Positions 1 through 12,403 of a stretch of 64,000 nt of DNA are shown one piece after another. The notes under the pieces were generated by a model. It ran no database searches and was not told the DNA's origin. It saw nothing but the letters and a program-made list of their open reading frames with translations. Where the stretch lies: assembly GCA_051294375.1 (NCBI GenBank), contig CM119269.1:17992410-18056409 (forward strand), written 5' to 3'. Both the position numbers and the translations under genes were made by a program. The stretch comes from Paraspadella gotoi. Taxonomy: Eukaryota > Chaetognatha. How positions within the stretch are numbered: the stretch's first letter is position 1; each line of letters starts with the position of its first letter.

Positions 1-475
1 TCTTCCTCTCTCTCTCTCTCTCTTCACCTCCTCCCACATTTTCGGATTTACGGATTCGGATCCATCGATCCGTCGGTCGTCCGCCCAGCAACGGGTCAAC
101 CGGAGGAAGAGGAAGAAGGAAAGGAAAGAAGGACGAACGACGACGACGACGACGACAACTAAAGACTCGACTCTTTCAAATTGTTACGCCCGATTAGTTA
201 AGGGAGCGTCGGTTCCGCGGCGTGGCGCTTAAACGAAGACGACCGTTCCGGCCGCGGGCGCCCTCGGAAAGAACGGCGTTCCTGCGCGAGAGTGAAGGAC
301 GGTTTTTCCCGGCGCCGGAGAGAGAAACGGCGTCACGGCGCGCGAGAATTACAAATTACCGGTGCAAATTTTGATGGTCCATCCGATTACTATACTAACA
401 TTTAGGTTCAAATGATTTCAGAAAGACCTGCCTTAATCTTAATAGATTTTGCTTAACGACAAAGAAGATGACGCC
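1..475. other. CpG-rich stretch without an assignable gene
   Basis: After a CT tract, 200-340 is strongly CpG-rich (GCGCC, GGCGCCGG). It could be a promoter or an exon edge; no open frame with recognisable sequence on either strand. Confidence 0.4.
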
Positions 476-695
476 NNNNNNNNNNNNNNNNNNNNNNNNN
501 NNNNNNNNNNNNNNNNNNNNNNNNNNNNNNNNNNNNNNNNNNNNNNNNNNNNNNNNNNNNNNNNNNNNNNNNNNNNNNNNNNNNNNNNNNNNNNNNNNNN
601 NNNNNNNNNNNNNNNNNNNNNNNNNNNNNNNNNNNNNNNNNNNNNNNNNNNNNNNNNNNNNNNNNNNNNNNNNNNNNNNNNNNNNNNNNNNNNNN
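476..695. other. Assembly gap (220 N)
   Basis: Run of N. Confidence 1.
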
Positions 696-1649
696 CTGAA
701 AAAGAAGGAATAAAAAGAAGGAAAAGTTGAGCGCGGATCTGAACAAAGGAAAGAAAAAAAAGAAAGGGAAAGGAAGCGAAACGATTCCCACAAAAGAATT
801 TTGAGATGAAAATCCAACGAGAGATTCGAAAAATGAGGAGAGATAAGAGAAGCCGAAATCCGATCGGTTCTTTCGTTGGTTGGTCAGTCGGCCTCGATTG
901 ATAAATTGATCACTACACTCGTAAATCGTTAATAATTACAATCTCAAAAAAAAACAAAAAAAAACAGTCGTTTGTTTCCAATTTTCAATAATCTATTTAA
1001 TTTTTTTCCCCTTGTCTGTCGAAAGTCAAGTTTAGTTATTTTCGTCGTCGTCGTCTTCAACGTTTTAGTTGCCGTGACGCTTGCCGTCTTCGCAGCTGAG
1101 CGCATGTCGTTTAATGAAACGAGTTAAGCGAAATGAAATACATATGTTATTTATTTGAGTGTGTTGTGTATGTATGTACGTATTGGTTCAGTTGTCTCTC
1201 TTTCTATCTATCAACCCCTCGGTCTGCTTGTCTGTCTGTCTGCAAGGCAGGCTGCCTCTCTGTTTGTTCGTCAGTCCCTCTGTCAGTCCATTTTCCCTTC
1301 CCACACTCACACTCATGCGTAAGCCCAGCGTACGAGCGACGCTTTTCATTCGCTATTATCGCTCGATTCGCACTCTTTTTTTCTTCTTTCTTTTTAAAAT
1401 TTTTTTCTCTCTTTAATTTTTTCCTTTTTGCCTTCCTTGATACTTACGTCTTGGAAAGACGGCATCATTGGATTTCGTTTGATATTTTAGATTTCAATAT
1501 TAATCTTTGACGAAGCAACGAAAGATCGAAAAGAAAAACAAACAAACATCCTTTGTGATGTTCTTTCCGCAAATTATAAACTTGTATATTAAGGCGTAGT
1601 GTGAAAGTTACATACAAAAATTCTAAAAGTCAATTATGAACAACATACA

Positions 1650-2126
1650 TCAGTGAACATTAATTTATAAAAAAATTAATTTTATGTTTTTTTAATTTTT
1701 GCAGTAGGCTATATTTATATATAGTACTATCCTTATAAAATCGAAAAATTTCAAAATAGGCTTTTCTTAATTTGATTGCAGATTTGAATTCCTCGTCAAA
1801 AGTTGATAAAAGAAAATATAAATCATTTTTAAAATTTTTTCATTAAGTGGGGTTAAAAATTAAAAAAACTATATTTAATATATAAAAAGTTAATTTTCAG
1901 CTTAAATATAGCTTTTTCTAATTTTTGACCCGCCTTAATGAAGGAATTTTTCAAAAAGAGTTATATTTCTTTTATCAACTTTTTATAACGAATCCAAATC
2001 TGCAAAAATATCTTAGAAAAAACTGTTTTGAAATTTTAACATTTATTGGTTTAGATACTAGTATAAATATGCCTACTGCGTAAATTTAAAAAATTATTAT
2101 AAATTTTTTCATTACATAAATGTTCA
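1650..2126. mobile_element. AT-rich palindromic MITE-like element, copy 1
   Basis: An imperfect inverted repeat of about 200 bp per arm: GAACATTAATTTAT...GCAGTAGGC...AAAAGTTGATAAAAG on the left mirrors CTTTTATCAACTTTTT...GCCTACTGC...ATAAATGTTC on the right. Related arms occur at 41985-42480, 44880-45180 and 63480-63620. Confidence 0.55.
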
Positions 2127-2368
2127 TTAGTATAATATTGTTCGTTCTTCACTTTAGAATTTTAATTAAAGTTAAATTTAGAAATTTTACTACCCTTATT
2201 GTATATTACGAGAAAAGACTCAGAATTCAGGACAATAAGTGGTTTCAATTTGTTTTGGTCGTCGTCGCCGTAATTGCCGAAGGTGAACCGCTATGCATAC
2301 GTACGTAGAGACTTAGCGTTCATTTACAGATCATAAGAAAGAAACGACAGTGAGTAACACCCGACGAT

Positions 2369-2396
2369 CACGTGTCGTTAACGTGAGTATCACGTG
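2369..2396. promoter_or_regulatory. Pair of CACGTG E-boxes, 22 bp apart
   Basis: CACGTG at 2369-2374 and 2391-2396, about two helical turns apart, downstream of the Hey exons. bHLH factors bind this site; no use is shown. Confidence 0.25.
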
Positions 2397-2506
2397 ACCT
2401 TTGAATCGCCGTCGGAGAATAAAGAAACCGTGTGATTGTTTTCGCCTCCGAGAGTGGCTCTTCCGAAATCCTCCCCCCGGGGAATCACGGCGGCAACTTT
2501 CTCACC

Positions 2507-2537
<31 letters not shown>

Positions 2538-2957
2538 CTCTCTCGCTTCTCTCACAGAAAGGTGTTTACGCCCTATGTCTCTCACTCTTTAGTCTCGTTC
2601 ACAATCGCTCTTAATTTTGTCAATTCCCTCCCCTTCTACTTCTTTCCTCTTCTCACTCTCCCATTTGCTTTCGTTTTCTCTCTTTCTTCCTCTTTGCTCT
2701 CAAGACTTAGCTTGTCCCCTTTACTTTCCTGCACATAAATTCTGGATCCATGCTTTTATTCTTTTCATTGATTTTCTTTTTTATATTATCTTCTCCCCAT
2801 TTCCTCATCTTCCTCCCCCACTTCCTCAATTCCTCCTCTCTCTCCTTCACTTTCCCTCCTTCTCTTCTTCTTTTCCCACGCATCAACTTTTTTTTTCGTT
2901 CAACTTCGATTTTTCGCGCGATTAAAGAACCGAGAGTCTTCACAGATTTCACGGTCG

Positions 2958-3097
<140 letters not shown>

Positions 3098-3494
3098 GTC
3101 CAACAGAAGAAAGATTATTAAATATACTATGAAGAGAAGAGAGAGAGATTGACCCTCTTCGCTTCCGTTTTCCTTTTCACTTCTTTTCAATTCCCTTTTT
3201 TTTCGCTAAAAATCATTCATTCATTTTGGCCTGTCGTCGTCGTCGTCGTCGTCGTCAGTTTCATTGTTTCCCTCCCTTTTGTAGTGAAGGAAAAAAGTGA
3301 AACGTGGGAAAAATAATTCTAGTAGTTTCTTTCTTTTTCACTACTTTCCTTCTGTCTTTCTTTCTTCTTTATTTCTTTCTTTCTTTCTTAAAGAAGACGA
3401 AGACAAAGCCTAAGGCAAAAACAAAAACAACCAAAAACAAACACGATGGGTCTCTTTCTTAAACTGACTTTTTCCGACTATAAAAACTATCTTC

Positions 3495-3534
<40 letters not shown>

Positions 3535-3551
3535 GTCTTCTCTCTGTCTCT

Positions 3552-3605
<54 letters not shown>

Positions 3606-4001
3606 AAACCTTCCTTAACACCCCCCTCGAACCCATTCCCTACCCCCTCCTTTCAAATCGACCCCCAAGAGGCTATCGATGTTTCGCCCCTAGGGGGATG
3701 AAATGCAAGAGAGGGGGGGCGGCAGTGTTCCGGGATTCCGCGAGGAAATGAAAGATGATCATCTCGTTCGTTGTCTTGTTTATCGCGTACAATTGTGAAG
3801 AGTTGGTCCGTGTTGGTCGGCGGTCTTGTTGTGTAGTTGTTACTTGACCTCGTCGTGTCGTTGTTGTTGATGTTGTTGTTGTTTTTGTTCTTGTTGTTCT
3901 GGAAGTCCGCGTTTGTAAACTTTGGTTTTCGGGGTTGTTGTTATTGTTGTTGTTGGTCGTGGCGTCTATTCGTATTCGTGTTGAATCAGAGAACACGCGA
4001 T

Positions 4002-4105
<104 letters not shown>

Positions 4106-4269
4106 CCCCCCCAAAAAAAAAATCTGTGGAAATCATCGATTTTCTGAACTTCCCTCGACCGAACGAACTTACCTCGATCTAACTAACTTTACCCTCCTCC
4201 TCACTCGCGCCCCCTTCCCTCCCTTCTTCCTCCTCTTCCGCGTGTTCCCCATTTTCTCTCTCTTTTTTT

Positions 4270-4386
4270 NNNNNNNNNNNNNNNNNNNNNNNNNNNNNNN
4301 NNNNNNNNNNNNNNNNNNNNNNNNNNNNNNNNNNNNNNNNNNNNNNNNNNNNNNNNNNNNNNNNNNNNNNNNNNNNNNNNNNNNNN
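4270..4386. other. Assembly gap (117 N)
   Basis: Run of N downstream of Hey exon 2; could hide a Hey exon. Confidence 1.
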
Positions 4387-4700
4387 AATAAATAAATAAA
4401 TAAATAAATAAATTTTAGCAGCTCAAATGATTTGAACAATGACGATGACGACGACGAAGACGACGACGAATACAACGACGAAGACGACGACGAAGTCTTT
4501 GTACTTTGTGACCCGTAGTATCGCAGTGGTCAATGAGAATGACCTGTTCTTACTCGAACATAAACATAAACATAAACATAAACATATGCTGACCTTTTTC
4601 AGCCAATGTAAATACTAGTTGTTGTTGTTATTTTTATCGTTTTTGCTTTTTACTCAATAATCAAAACTCCTTTCGACATAAGATGCAATCAATGACTCAC

Positions 4701-6342
4701 CCTTTGCACTGAGTTGTCGCAGGTGATCGACCGTCATCTGCAGAATCTCCGCCTTTTCCAGCTTCGCGGATCCTTGCTTCTCGAAAGCGGCCGGTACCAG
4801 GCGCCGCAGCTCCATCAGGCTGGAGTTGATGCGGTCGCGGCGCCGTTTTTCGATGATGCCGCGCCGCTTTTTGCGGTTCGACTGTTCTCCGCAAGACTGA
4901 GAGGGAGATCTGCGCAAGGGCGATGAAAAAGTGGAAAAATACGTTAATCTCATTTGCATATTGCAGTAATTAAAAAAACGATGATTATTAAAATGTTATT
5001 AAAGATGTGCCATAATAAACAGAAATCTCGCACTATGTTGTAAATAGACTCTGTATAATTTTCTTTATTTCTTAAGCACTTTAAAGTTTTTTTCAGCAAT
5101 TTAAATCTACAAAGAAATAAAAATAAGGAGCCAAGAACGAGACCTTGATTTTCCCGCAAAGGTTAATAAAAACTTGAAGGCCATCACTTATCATATATGG
5201 CAATTTTTGTATGGCAAATTTAGTAGGTCTAATATTGATATTAATAATATCAATGGACCTCGGAAATTATACAACGGGGAACCCTCAGATTGCGCGTGTA
5301 GCGTACTATCGTTTTGTCATACGACAAGGTTAACAGGGTGCAATGCTGGTTTAACCGATTTCCACAATTCCAAAAAAATATAGATTTAAAAAGAAGCCTT
5401 TCATTTTGTTGTTGGTTTAGATTTAGGTAAGACGAAAATTTTCGTGAAACAACAATTTAATTCAGCATTCAATGCTGATGAAGGCTCGAAACTGAACCGA
5501 AACATGTCCAATAGAGTGGAGCACTCAAGAACAAAAAAATTATTTGAATGATCGAACAAGGATATTTAAATGTGAGATAGTATGATTAACTAGTACAAAA
5601 AATATTTTGTTCATATTGTTTTGGGAACAGAATAGTAAAATATAATATATTTGTAGTGATATTCTTATAAAATAGTGAATTTAAAAAAAAAAATTTTTAA
5701 ACTTTTAATAAAGATTCAGATAATTCAGTTGAATCCAAAATATAAAACATGTTATCAAAAATTATGTCATCTTCAGTGTTTAAAACGGGAAAAAAGGTAA
5801 AAATTCATAACTTTTTTATTCTCTGTAGTAGAAACTTATATATTTTAAAACGTTTTAGTCATTTTTTGTGATCCAAACATTAAAATTTATAACATATTTT
5901 ATAAAAGTTTATTAGTTTTTAAAATTCATTAATTACATGTCCATAGGCAGCAAAAAAATAATGTTCAATCACTCAATCTTTTCATCACTCCACCCTAATG
6001 TCCAATTCTATCCAAATTAAATTGTTGTTTCACGAAAATTTTCGTCTTACCTCAAAGAAATATATAAACTTTCATTTTGTCTCGCGTGAACTAACCCGTC
6101 GACTGCTCTTTTTATCTATCTAAATATAACCTTACTTCTCAAAGTCCCCGCTATCAGTGACCCAGACAATATAATGTCCAACTCAAACCAACTCTTTCCC
6201 AAAAACCTCCTTAATCAACCCTGACCCGCGCCATTTGACACCATTCTCACCATCCAAAAAAAAAAGCCCCTTATACTTACCCAGATCTCGGGTCGTCGAA
6301 GGCCGACCCTTCGTCGTCGGAATCGTCGAAAGACCTTTTCAT
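4701..6342 (-). CDS. Hey: Hey-family bHLH transcriptional repressor, first two coding exons (partial)
   Basis: Known role of the family: nuclear basic helix-loop-helix-Orange repressors activated by Notch, binding E-box-like DNA as dimers. Seen here on the minus strand: exon 1 is 6342..6281, starting ATG AAA AGG ([11 protein letters not shown], like the MKR...SDSE start of vertebrate HEY1) and ending at a strong GTAAGT donor. Exon 2 is 4909..4701, with a GCGCAG acceptor and GGTGAGT donor; the phases join (2 nt + 1 nt). Exon 2 encodes the whole bHLH: basic region and helix 1 [17 protein letters not shown], helix 2 [15 protein letters not shown]. The glycine in RRRG-IIEK at the position where Hes proteins have proline identifies Hey rather than Hes. 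The Orange domain and C-terminal YRPW motif were not found in 1-4700; they may lie in the 476-695 or 4270-4386 gaps or off the window. Intron 1 contains a palindromic repeat element. Confidence 0.9.
5425..6052. mobile_element. Palindromic element with 37-bp terminal inverted repeats, in Hey intron 1
   Basis: Ends AGGTAAGACGAAAATTTTCG... (5425-5461) and its reverse complement (6016-6052), almost perfect, with weaker subterminal symmetry (TAGAGTGGAG / CTCCACCCT). The interior is AT-rich and non-coding. A hammerhead-like motif sits at 5475-5508. It resembles a non-autonomous DNA element or fold-back repeat. Confidence 0.6.
5475..5508 (+). ncRNA. Hammerhead-ribozyme-like core motif, copy 1
   Basis: CTGATGA, then A and a short GG...CC arm, then GAAAC ATGTC. 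The two conserved core boxes and a GTC triplet are present; helix III would be only two pairs with a two-base loop and helix I is weak. Candidate only. Confidence 0.3.
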
Positions 6343-7774
6343 CGTCGTCGTCGGGGTCGTCGTCGATGAGGCTTCCAAGAAATGGGACATTCCAATTGGG
6401 TCGAGCCGAGCGGTGGGTGGGGGGGGGTTTAGTCGTGGCGCGGTGAGAATTGGGTGAGGTTAGAAGGGAGAAAGTTTTGGTTTGATTGTGAGAACCGAAA
6501 TGATCCGAACGGTTCGCAATTTCCAGTCGATTTTTTTTTTGTAAAGAAGTTTGTATTTTTTGTTAAATATTAGCAATTTTTTTAATTTTTTTTTTTAAAT
6601 CAGTTTTATTTGGTTCGTTTTTGTCTTAATACGGTTTATTTAAAAAAATATATATTATTCGCGATGCGAAATAAAGAGTTTCTGAGAGTTGAGAAAGAGT
6701 TTAGCAAAATCGAATTTGAAGCGAAAAGAGATTCGCGTAAAATGGAAGAGTCGTTTGTCGGCGAGGCGGTTTTAAGGCCGACATCCTCCTCCTCCTCCTC
6801 CTCCTCCTCCTCCTCCTCCTCAGTCTGCCGGACGAGGTCAGGGACGGATTCTCTGCTTTCTCGTTCCGCTTGTTCTTCTTCTTTTTTTCCCTTCCTCTTC
6901 CTCCTCTTCCCTCTTTTCTCATCCTCCTCTTTAGCTTTTATTGTTGTCGCCCTTCAAACGAGGATGGGCATGAATTCGGTCGTCGTCGTCGTCGTCGTCC
7001 CTGTAGTTGTCGTCGTCGTCGCCAGCGGAAAAGTCTCATGGTTTTGAATTGAGAGTTCCGGTGGGGGATTTGAAGTGAAGTACGTTTAGTTGATGTTCTC
7101 GCCGTCGTAAGTGACTAAAGGGTGAGTTTAAAGTGAGGAAGATCCAAAATAGATACAAGATTTTCATGGTGTTTATGGGAACTAACTTCGAGGCTCTGAG
7201 GTCTCCGTCGTCCATGTAATCATCGTCGTCGTCGTCGTCGCCATCGTCGTCGTCGCCTTTCACACTGAGCGGTCAAACATGAGCAAACCTTCGTCGTCAT
7301 CGAAAGCGACGCCCGACGCGGGTCCGGACGGCGTCGCCTCCGTTCTCGGCGCCGGATGAATGTCGAAATTAATTCGGAATCAAAAATTAAAAGGTTGTGG
7401 ATTGAAAATTAACGGGTGTCGTTGGGAGGAACCCTTGTCCCACATTATTTGGCGAGACAAACTTTTTTTATTAACTCTGTAGTTCAACGATTTTCCCAAT
7501 TTACGATCTCAATCGCTCACTCACTCACTCACTCACGTTGATCCATAAAAAATATTGATCAAAAACATAAATGACGATAAAGCATATTAGATTTTATTTT
7601 CCCAAAAAAAGTTTTTGTTTATGTACATTATTTTATCAGTTTTTCATTATCTTTAATAATTAAATAGCTTTCATTATTTTTAAACCTTATCTTATTCGAT
7701 ATCCTTCTCCTATTCAAATCGGCTATTACTATAAAGTCGCGAACAAAATATAAACAATATAAAATAATACAACA

Positions 7775-7862
7775 TCAATTGAGAATTGGGTAGCAACAAG
7801 CCGGACAACCGCCAATAACAGGATCGGGGCTTTCGTTCTTCGATCCGGGAACGTCGGGGCCA
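7775..7862 (-). CDS. Candidate terminal exon with a Cys-rich end
   Basis: After a possible acceptor (CTATCGAAAG|T), 29 codons with gene-like codon use read GPDVPGSKNESPDPVIGG then CPACCYPILN and stop. Other frames are also open over part of it and no upstream partner exon was found. The CPxCC motif suggests metal binding or lipid modification, but I do not recognise the family. Confidence 0.25.
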
Positions 7863-8069
7863 CTTTCGATAGGAAGTCGACGGAGTACGGTGCATCAGTT
7901 TCGATCGATTAGTCGCAGTCGATCCTCGTTGGTTGATTCGTTGCGGACGACGAATCGTTGCTGACTTCGTCGCGGACGTCGTTCGTCTTAATCGGAACGC
8001 GTCGTCGAGATCCCGAAGGCGTCGTTGACGTTGGGAGAAAGGATGGCCTCTTTTGTTTTGAGGGCTGTT

Positions 8070-8152
<83 letters not shown>

Positions 8153-8339
8153 ACAGGATATTATTACAGGTTTATATTAACCCCTGATCCAGTCTTATCT
8201 TCGAAGCAAAAAAAATGGAATTAAATGTCCCCAAAGATCCTAATTAAAACGCGTGTTTCTTTCATCTCATAGAAAACATTACACCCTCAGTAGATTAGCT
8301 CCACTTCCCTCGCGCTCGTTAATCTCCAACGCAATAGTC

Positions 8340-8580
8340 CGGTCACGAAGGGTCACGTGTTTCCGTCGAACGCGGTTTCACTCTTCGATTAAGCGCGCGC
8401 ACGCGTTTCCTTGACTCCCGCGCACGACGTCAAGGCCCCGCCCCTCGGTCTCCCATCGTCGTCACTTGACCCGCGCGCGTTCCTCGCGTCAAACGTCATC
8501 GCCTACTTCCGATTTTGGCTCACGAAGCGACGCACGGGGCGGAGGAAGTCACGTGACTTGTGTGCGCGCGAAGGTGGAAA
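8340..8580. promoter_or_regulatory. CpG-rich promoter-like patch
   Basis: Dense CpG, a CCCCGCCCC box (8436-8444), GGGGCGG, two CACGTG E-boxes (8354-8359, 8550-8555), ACTTCCG/GGAAG ETS-like sites and TGACGTC-like halves. It is about 2 kb upstream of the Hey start codon on the minus strand, so it may be the Hey promoter or serve an unseen plus-strand gene. Confidence 0.35.
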
Positions 8581-10741
8581 GAAAATCGTTTGAGGACGCG
8601 ACTCGATTGGATTTATTTCTCGTTTGTGAAATTAGCGTGAGTGTTTATCCTTTGGGTGGAATGACTTTTGGTCTGTCTGGCTCGAAAAATAATCGGTACT
8701 GAACTGAAGTTATCAATTTTCTTTCCCTTCCTTTGCTTTTCTCTTTTTCCTTCTATCTTTTTTCCTTGCTACGTATTATGGAGTAGCTTTTTCATAACTT
8801 TTTATTACTTTTCTACTTATTTTTATTCGTCGATTCGAGAGAAAGTACGAATATTTTTTTAGGTCCGAATCCCACAAAGAAAATCTCCCACGGAAAGCGA
8901 CACAAGAATAAAACATCGACGTTGTCCCTTCGAGGACAACAATCACCAACTATTGAAAACAACAACGAATCTACAGATATCAAACAGACGACAGAGCCCG
9001 TGAGAAAAAAAAATTCGCGTGAGATTTTTACAAATATTTTCTGAGACGAGACAAAACAAAACGATAGAGAGAAAGAAAAGAAATTAAGAAACCCTTTCCT
9101 TATGGTTGCAAGGATAAACCAGAATTCTTTTACAGACAACTTCTTTTTCTTTGAGAAAAACGACTCACGGTTTCATTTGAGTTCAAATGGGCGAAAAAGG
9201 GTTTAGACTTTGGAGCACCTATGGTCGCCGAGAGAGGGTGTGAGTTGAAAGAAAAGAGGGTGCGATCGAAGAAGACGGAAGTACGAGGGTTTTTAACCTT
9301 ATAGTGGTTCTAGGAAATTTCCCTGTTTATGGGGACCGCCCTTATTCGACTCTCTCTCTCTCTCTCTCTCCCTCTCTCTTTCTCTTTCTTTCTCTCTCTC
9401 TTATCTTCATGTTTTTTTCCAAATAAAGAAAACCCTCTTTCCATGAGAATAATTTCAAGATTTTCTTTCAATTTAGCTTGGGGAAAAAAAATTTTAAAAA
9501 ACCAAAAATATAAAAATTCAAAAATTGAGAATAGGAAAGCAGATGCCAGATGTGAAGGAGGAAAAGAATTAAAATGAGGAATTTGAAGAGGAAAATAATG
9601 AAAAACTAGGAATGAAGAGGAATGAAGAGGTTTGTTGGGGAAAAAACTATTTCCATGAAAATTTAATAAAAACTTTTAATTTTGTAAAAAAAAAAAATTT
9701 TGGAGAAAAAGATAAAGAGAAAACGTTAAAATCAGTCCGAAAATATGGAGGAAAAAAGAATTTTTACCTAATTAATTTTTTTTTGTACGCAAATACTTTT
9801 ATCGTTACTTCATTTCATTTACCAATCGCCATTCACAATGACCTCGTCAATGATTGTCCGGCAAGTGCATTGCATTGTCTCCTATTGCTTCCCACACTCC
9901 AATTTCTTAAAAGCGATTATTCCTCGTCACCCTTTCCTCCGGACCTCCTAGCTTTCCCTCACGTCCCACCCCCGACAACCTTTACCATATTGCACCCTTC
10001 GCTCTCTCTCTGATCCCCTCCTCGCATCTCTCCCTCTCGCTCTCTCCCACCTCTCCCTCTCTCTCGCTCTCTCAGTTTCGCACGCGCCTTTGTCTCCGTC
10101 GTCGTGGTCGTCGTCGTCGGCTTCGTAATCATCGACTTTCGCGTGGGAAAAAAGATTCGTCCATTTGGAACCTGAGATTTAGAATTCAGATTTTAAATTG
10201 GGATTTAGATTTGAGATTTGGATCAAATAGAATAAAACTGAAACTAGAAATCTGCGTTTTTCTTGACCTACAATTGTAGTCGCCGTCGTCGTTGTCGCCA
10301 TTACCAATCTAATATGTAAGCCTACAGTATCTAAAAATATAAGTTTCTCCTGCGTTCTTTTCTGTCTATCTTGTGATTTTTATAAAAAAAATCGAAATCT
10401 TAAATACATTGTAATTTTATGTTTATAAAAAATGTCATCGTCGTCATCTTCGTCAACATCATTATTTTCGGCATCGATGAGTAGTTGTCTTACGTCGTGC
10501 ATCGTCGTCATCGTCGTCGTCACATCGTCATCGTCGTCTTCGTCAACATCATTATTTTCGGCATCGATGACGTCGTTGTGTCTGTCGTCGTCATCGTCGT
10601 CGTCATCGTCGTCATCGTCGTCGCTCTAGAAGATTCTTTATTTTAATCAGATGCCACCTGAGAAAAAAAAAATTGAGGGGGAAAATATTGATAGTTGAAA
10701 CGTGGAATGAGAGAGGGAGAGGCGTGGGAAACCAGGAATAT

Positions 10742-10863
<122 letters not shown>

Positions 10864-11115
10864 GACTTACCCTTTTGACTTTCGTCGCGCGTCGAAACAG
10901 AGTGGCTCGTTCCCACTCATACAATGAAATCATCATTTCGTGCTGAGAATAGTTGCGCTCTTTCTCTCTGACAGTTTCGGGGGATGTCTCTTGTCTCAGT
11001 CCTGCTCTCTCTCTCTTCTCTTTCTCTCCTCTCTCCTCTCTCTCTTTCTCTCTCTCTTTCTCTTCTCTCTCTTCTCTCCCTCTCCTCTCATCTCTCATTC
11101 CTCTTCGTCTCTCTT

Positions 11116-11206
<91 letters not shown>

Positions 11207-12207
11207 TTTCTTCTCCTTTTTTTCCTTCATTCCCTCCCTTCTCTCCTTCTCTCTCTCTCTCTCTTCCTCTCTCTCTTCTGACAGCTCGTGCGTCGGGAGA
11301 GTCAAAAGGGTAAGGAATTCAGCGTCGGGGGTAAGGGTGGTGCCGAAGCGACCGAGCGGGAGAAGGAAAGAGAGATACGAGGAGGAAGGACCGAATGGTC
11401 CTCGGCCATTGTGTCGCGGTCAGTCGTCGATTTCGTCCGTTCTTTTCATCGGCAATATTCGTGTCGCCATGTCTTCAATAAAAAGATGCACCTTCGTCGG
11501 GCAGCCCTTCTTCACCGCGACGGGGCGATCGCGCTCCTTTTTCATTTTTCATCGAGTGTCTACTGTCTCTTTCTTTCGTTTCTTTCTTTCTTCTTTCTTT
11601 CTTTATTTTTATTTCTTTCTTTCTTTCTTTCTTCCGTTTCTTTATTTTCGTTCATTAGTCCATTATTTTCTTTTTTCTTTTTCTTTCTCGTTTATTAGAA
11701 TCTATTCATAAGCATGTTTCGGTCCATCCTTGCAATTCCGCACGAAGAAGGCGGACTGGCTAGGAGAGAGAAGAGGAGAGGGAAGAGAGAGACCGAGAGA
11801 GAAGAGAGAGGAGAAGAGAGAGAGAGAGAAGAGAGAAGAGAGGAGAAGGTCATCGACGTCGTGGATGTCGAATACAAAACATGCAAGATTGTGATAAGTT
11901 TGCGTAAGCATGTGTTCAGTCGTTTTTTGAGAAAAAAGTAAAAAAAAAGAGAGAGAAAGAGAGAGGAGAGGAAGAAGAGAGAGAGAGTGAGAGAGAGAGA
12001 CGAGGAGAAGAGAGAGAGAGAAGAGAGAGAGAGAGAATGAGAGAGAAAGTGGGAGAGGAATTGGACTTGAACGGTGAGCAGAAAATACGTAGCGATAAGC
12101 TATAGCGTACAGATGAGCGTACCGATGTCGTCATCTTCGGTGCGACATCTATCGCTGCTTCCATCCCGATCTTTTTCGATTCCTCAGTCACGTGACCCGC
12201 GATTCCA

Positions 12208-12223
12208 AGGTCATCCAAGGTCG
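12208..12223 (+). promoter_or_regulatory. Nuclear-receptor-like DR4 site
   Basis: AGGTCA-TCCA-AGGTCG, a direct repeat with a four-base spacer, followed by TTTGACC and preceded by a CACGTG at 12189-12194. Could be chance. Confidence 0.2.
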
Positions 12224-12291
12224 AACGCTTTGACCCTGACGTCTGTCGATTCCATGTCCGACCTCGACGTTGTTGTCGTTGTTGTCGCTAG

Positions 12292-12403
12292 GTGACGAAA
12301 ACGCGAGCTCGGACGTTGATCTCACGCACGACGAGGACGTGGCTCACAAGAACGACGATGATAACGACGACAAAGAAGACAACGACGACGACTACAAAGA
12401 CGC
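12292..12403 (+). CDS. Candidate internal exon, acidic
   Basis: Between a CTAG acceptor and a strong GC|GTAAGG donor lies an open frame: DENASSDVDLTHDEDVAHKN, then a run of Asp/Asn/Lys. It is partly a GAC-type repeat, so composition alone could give this. No adjoining exons recognised. Confidence 0.25.
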
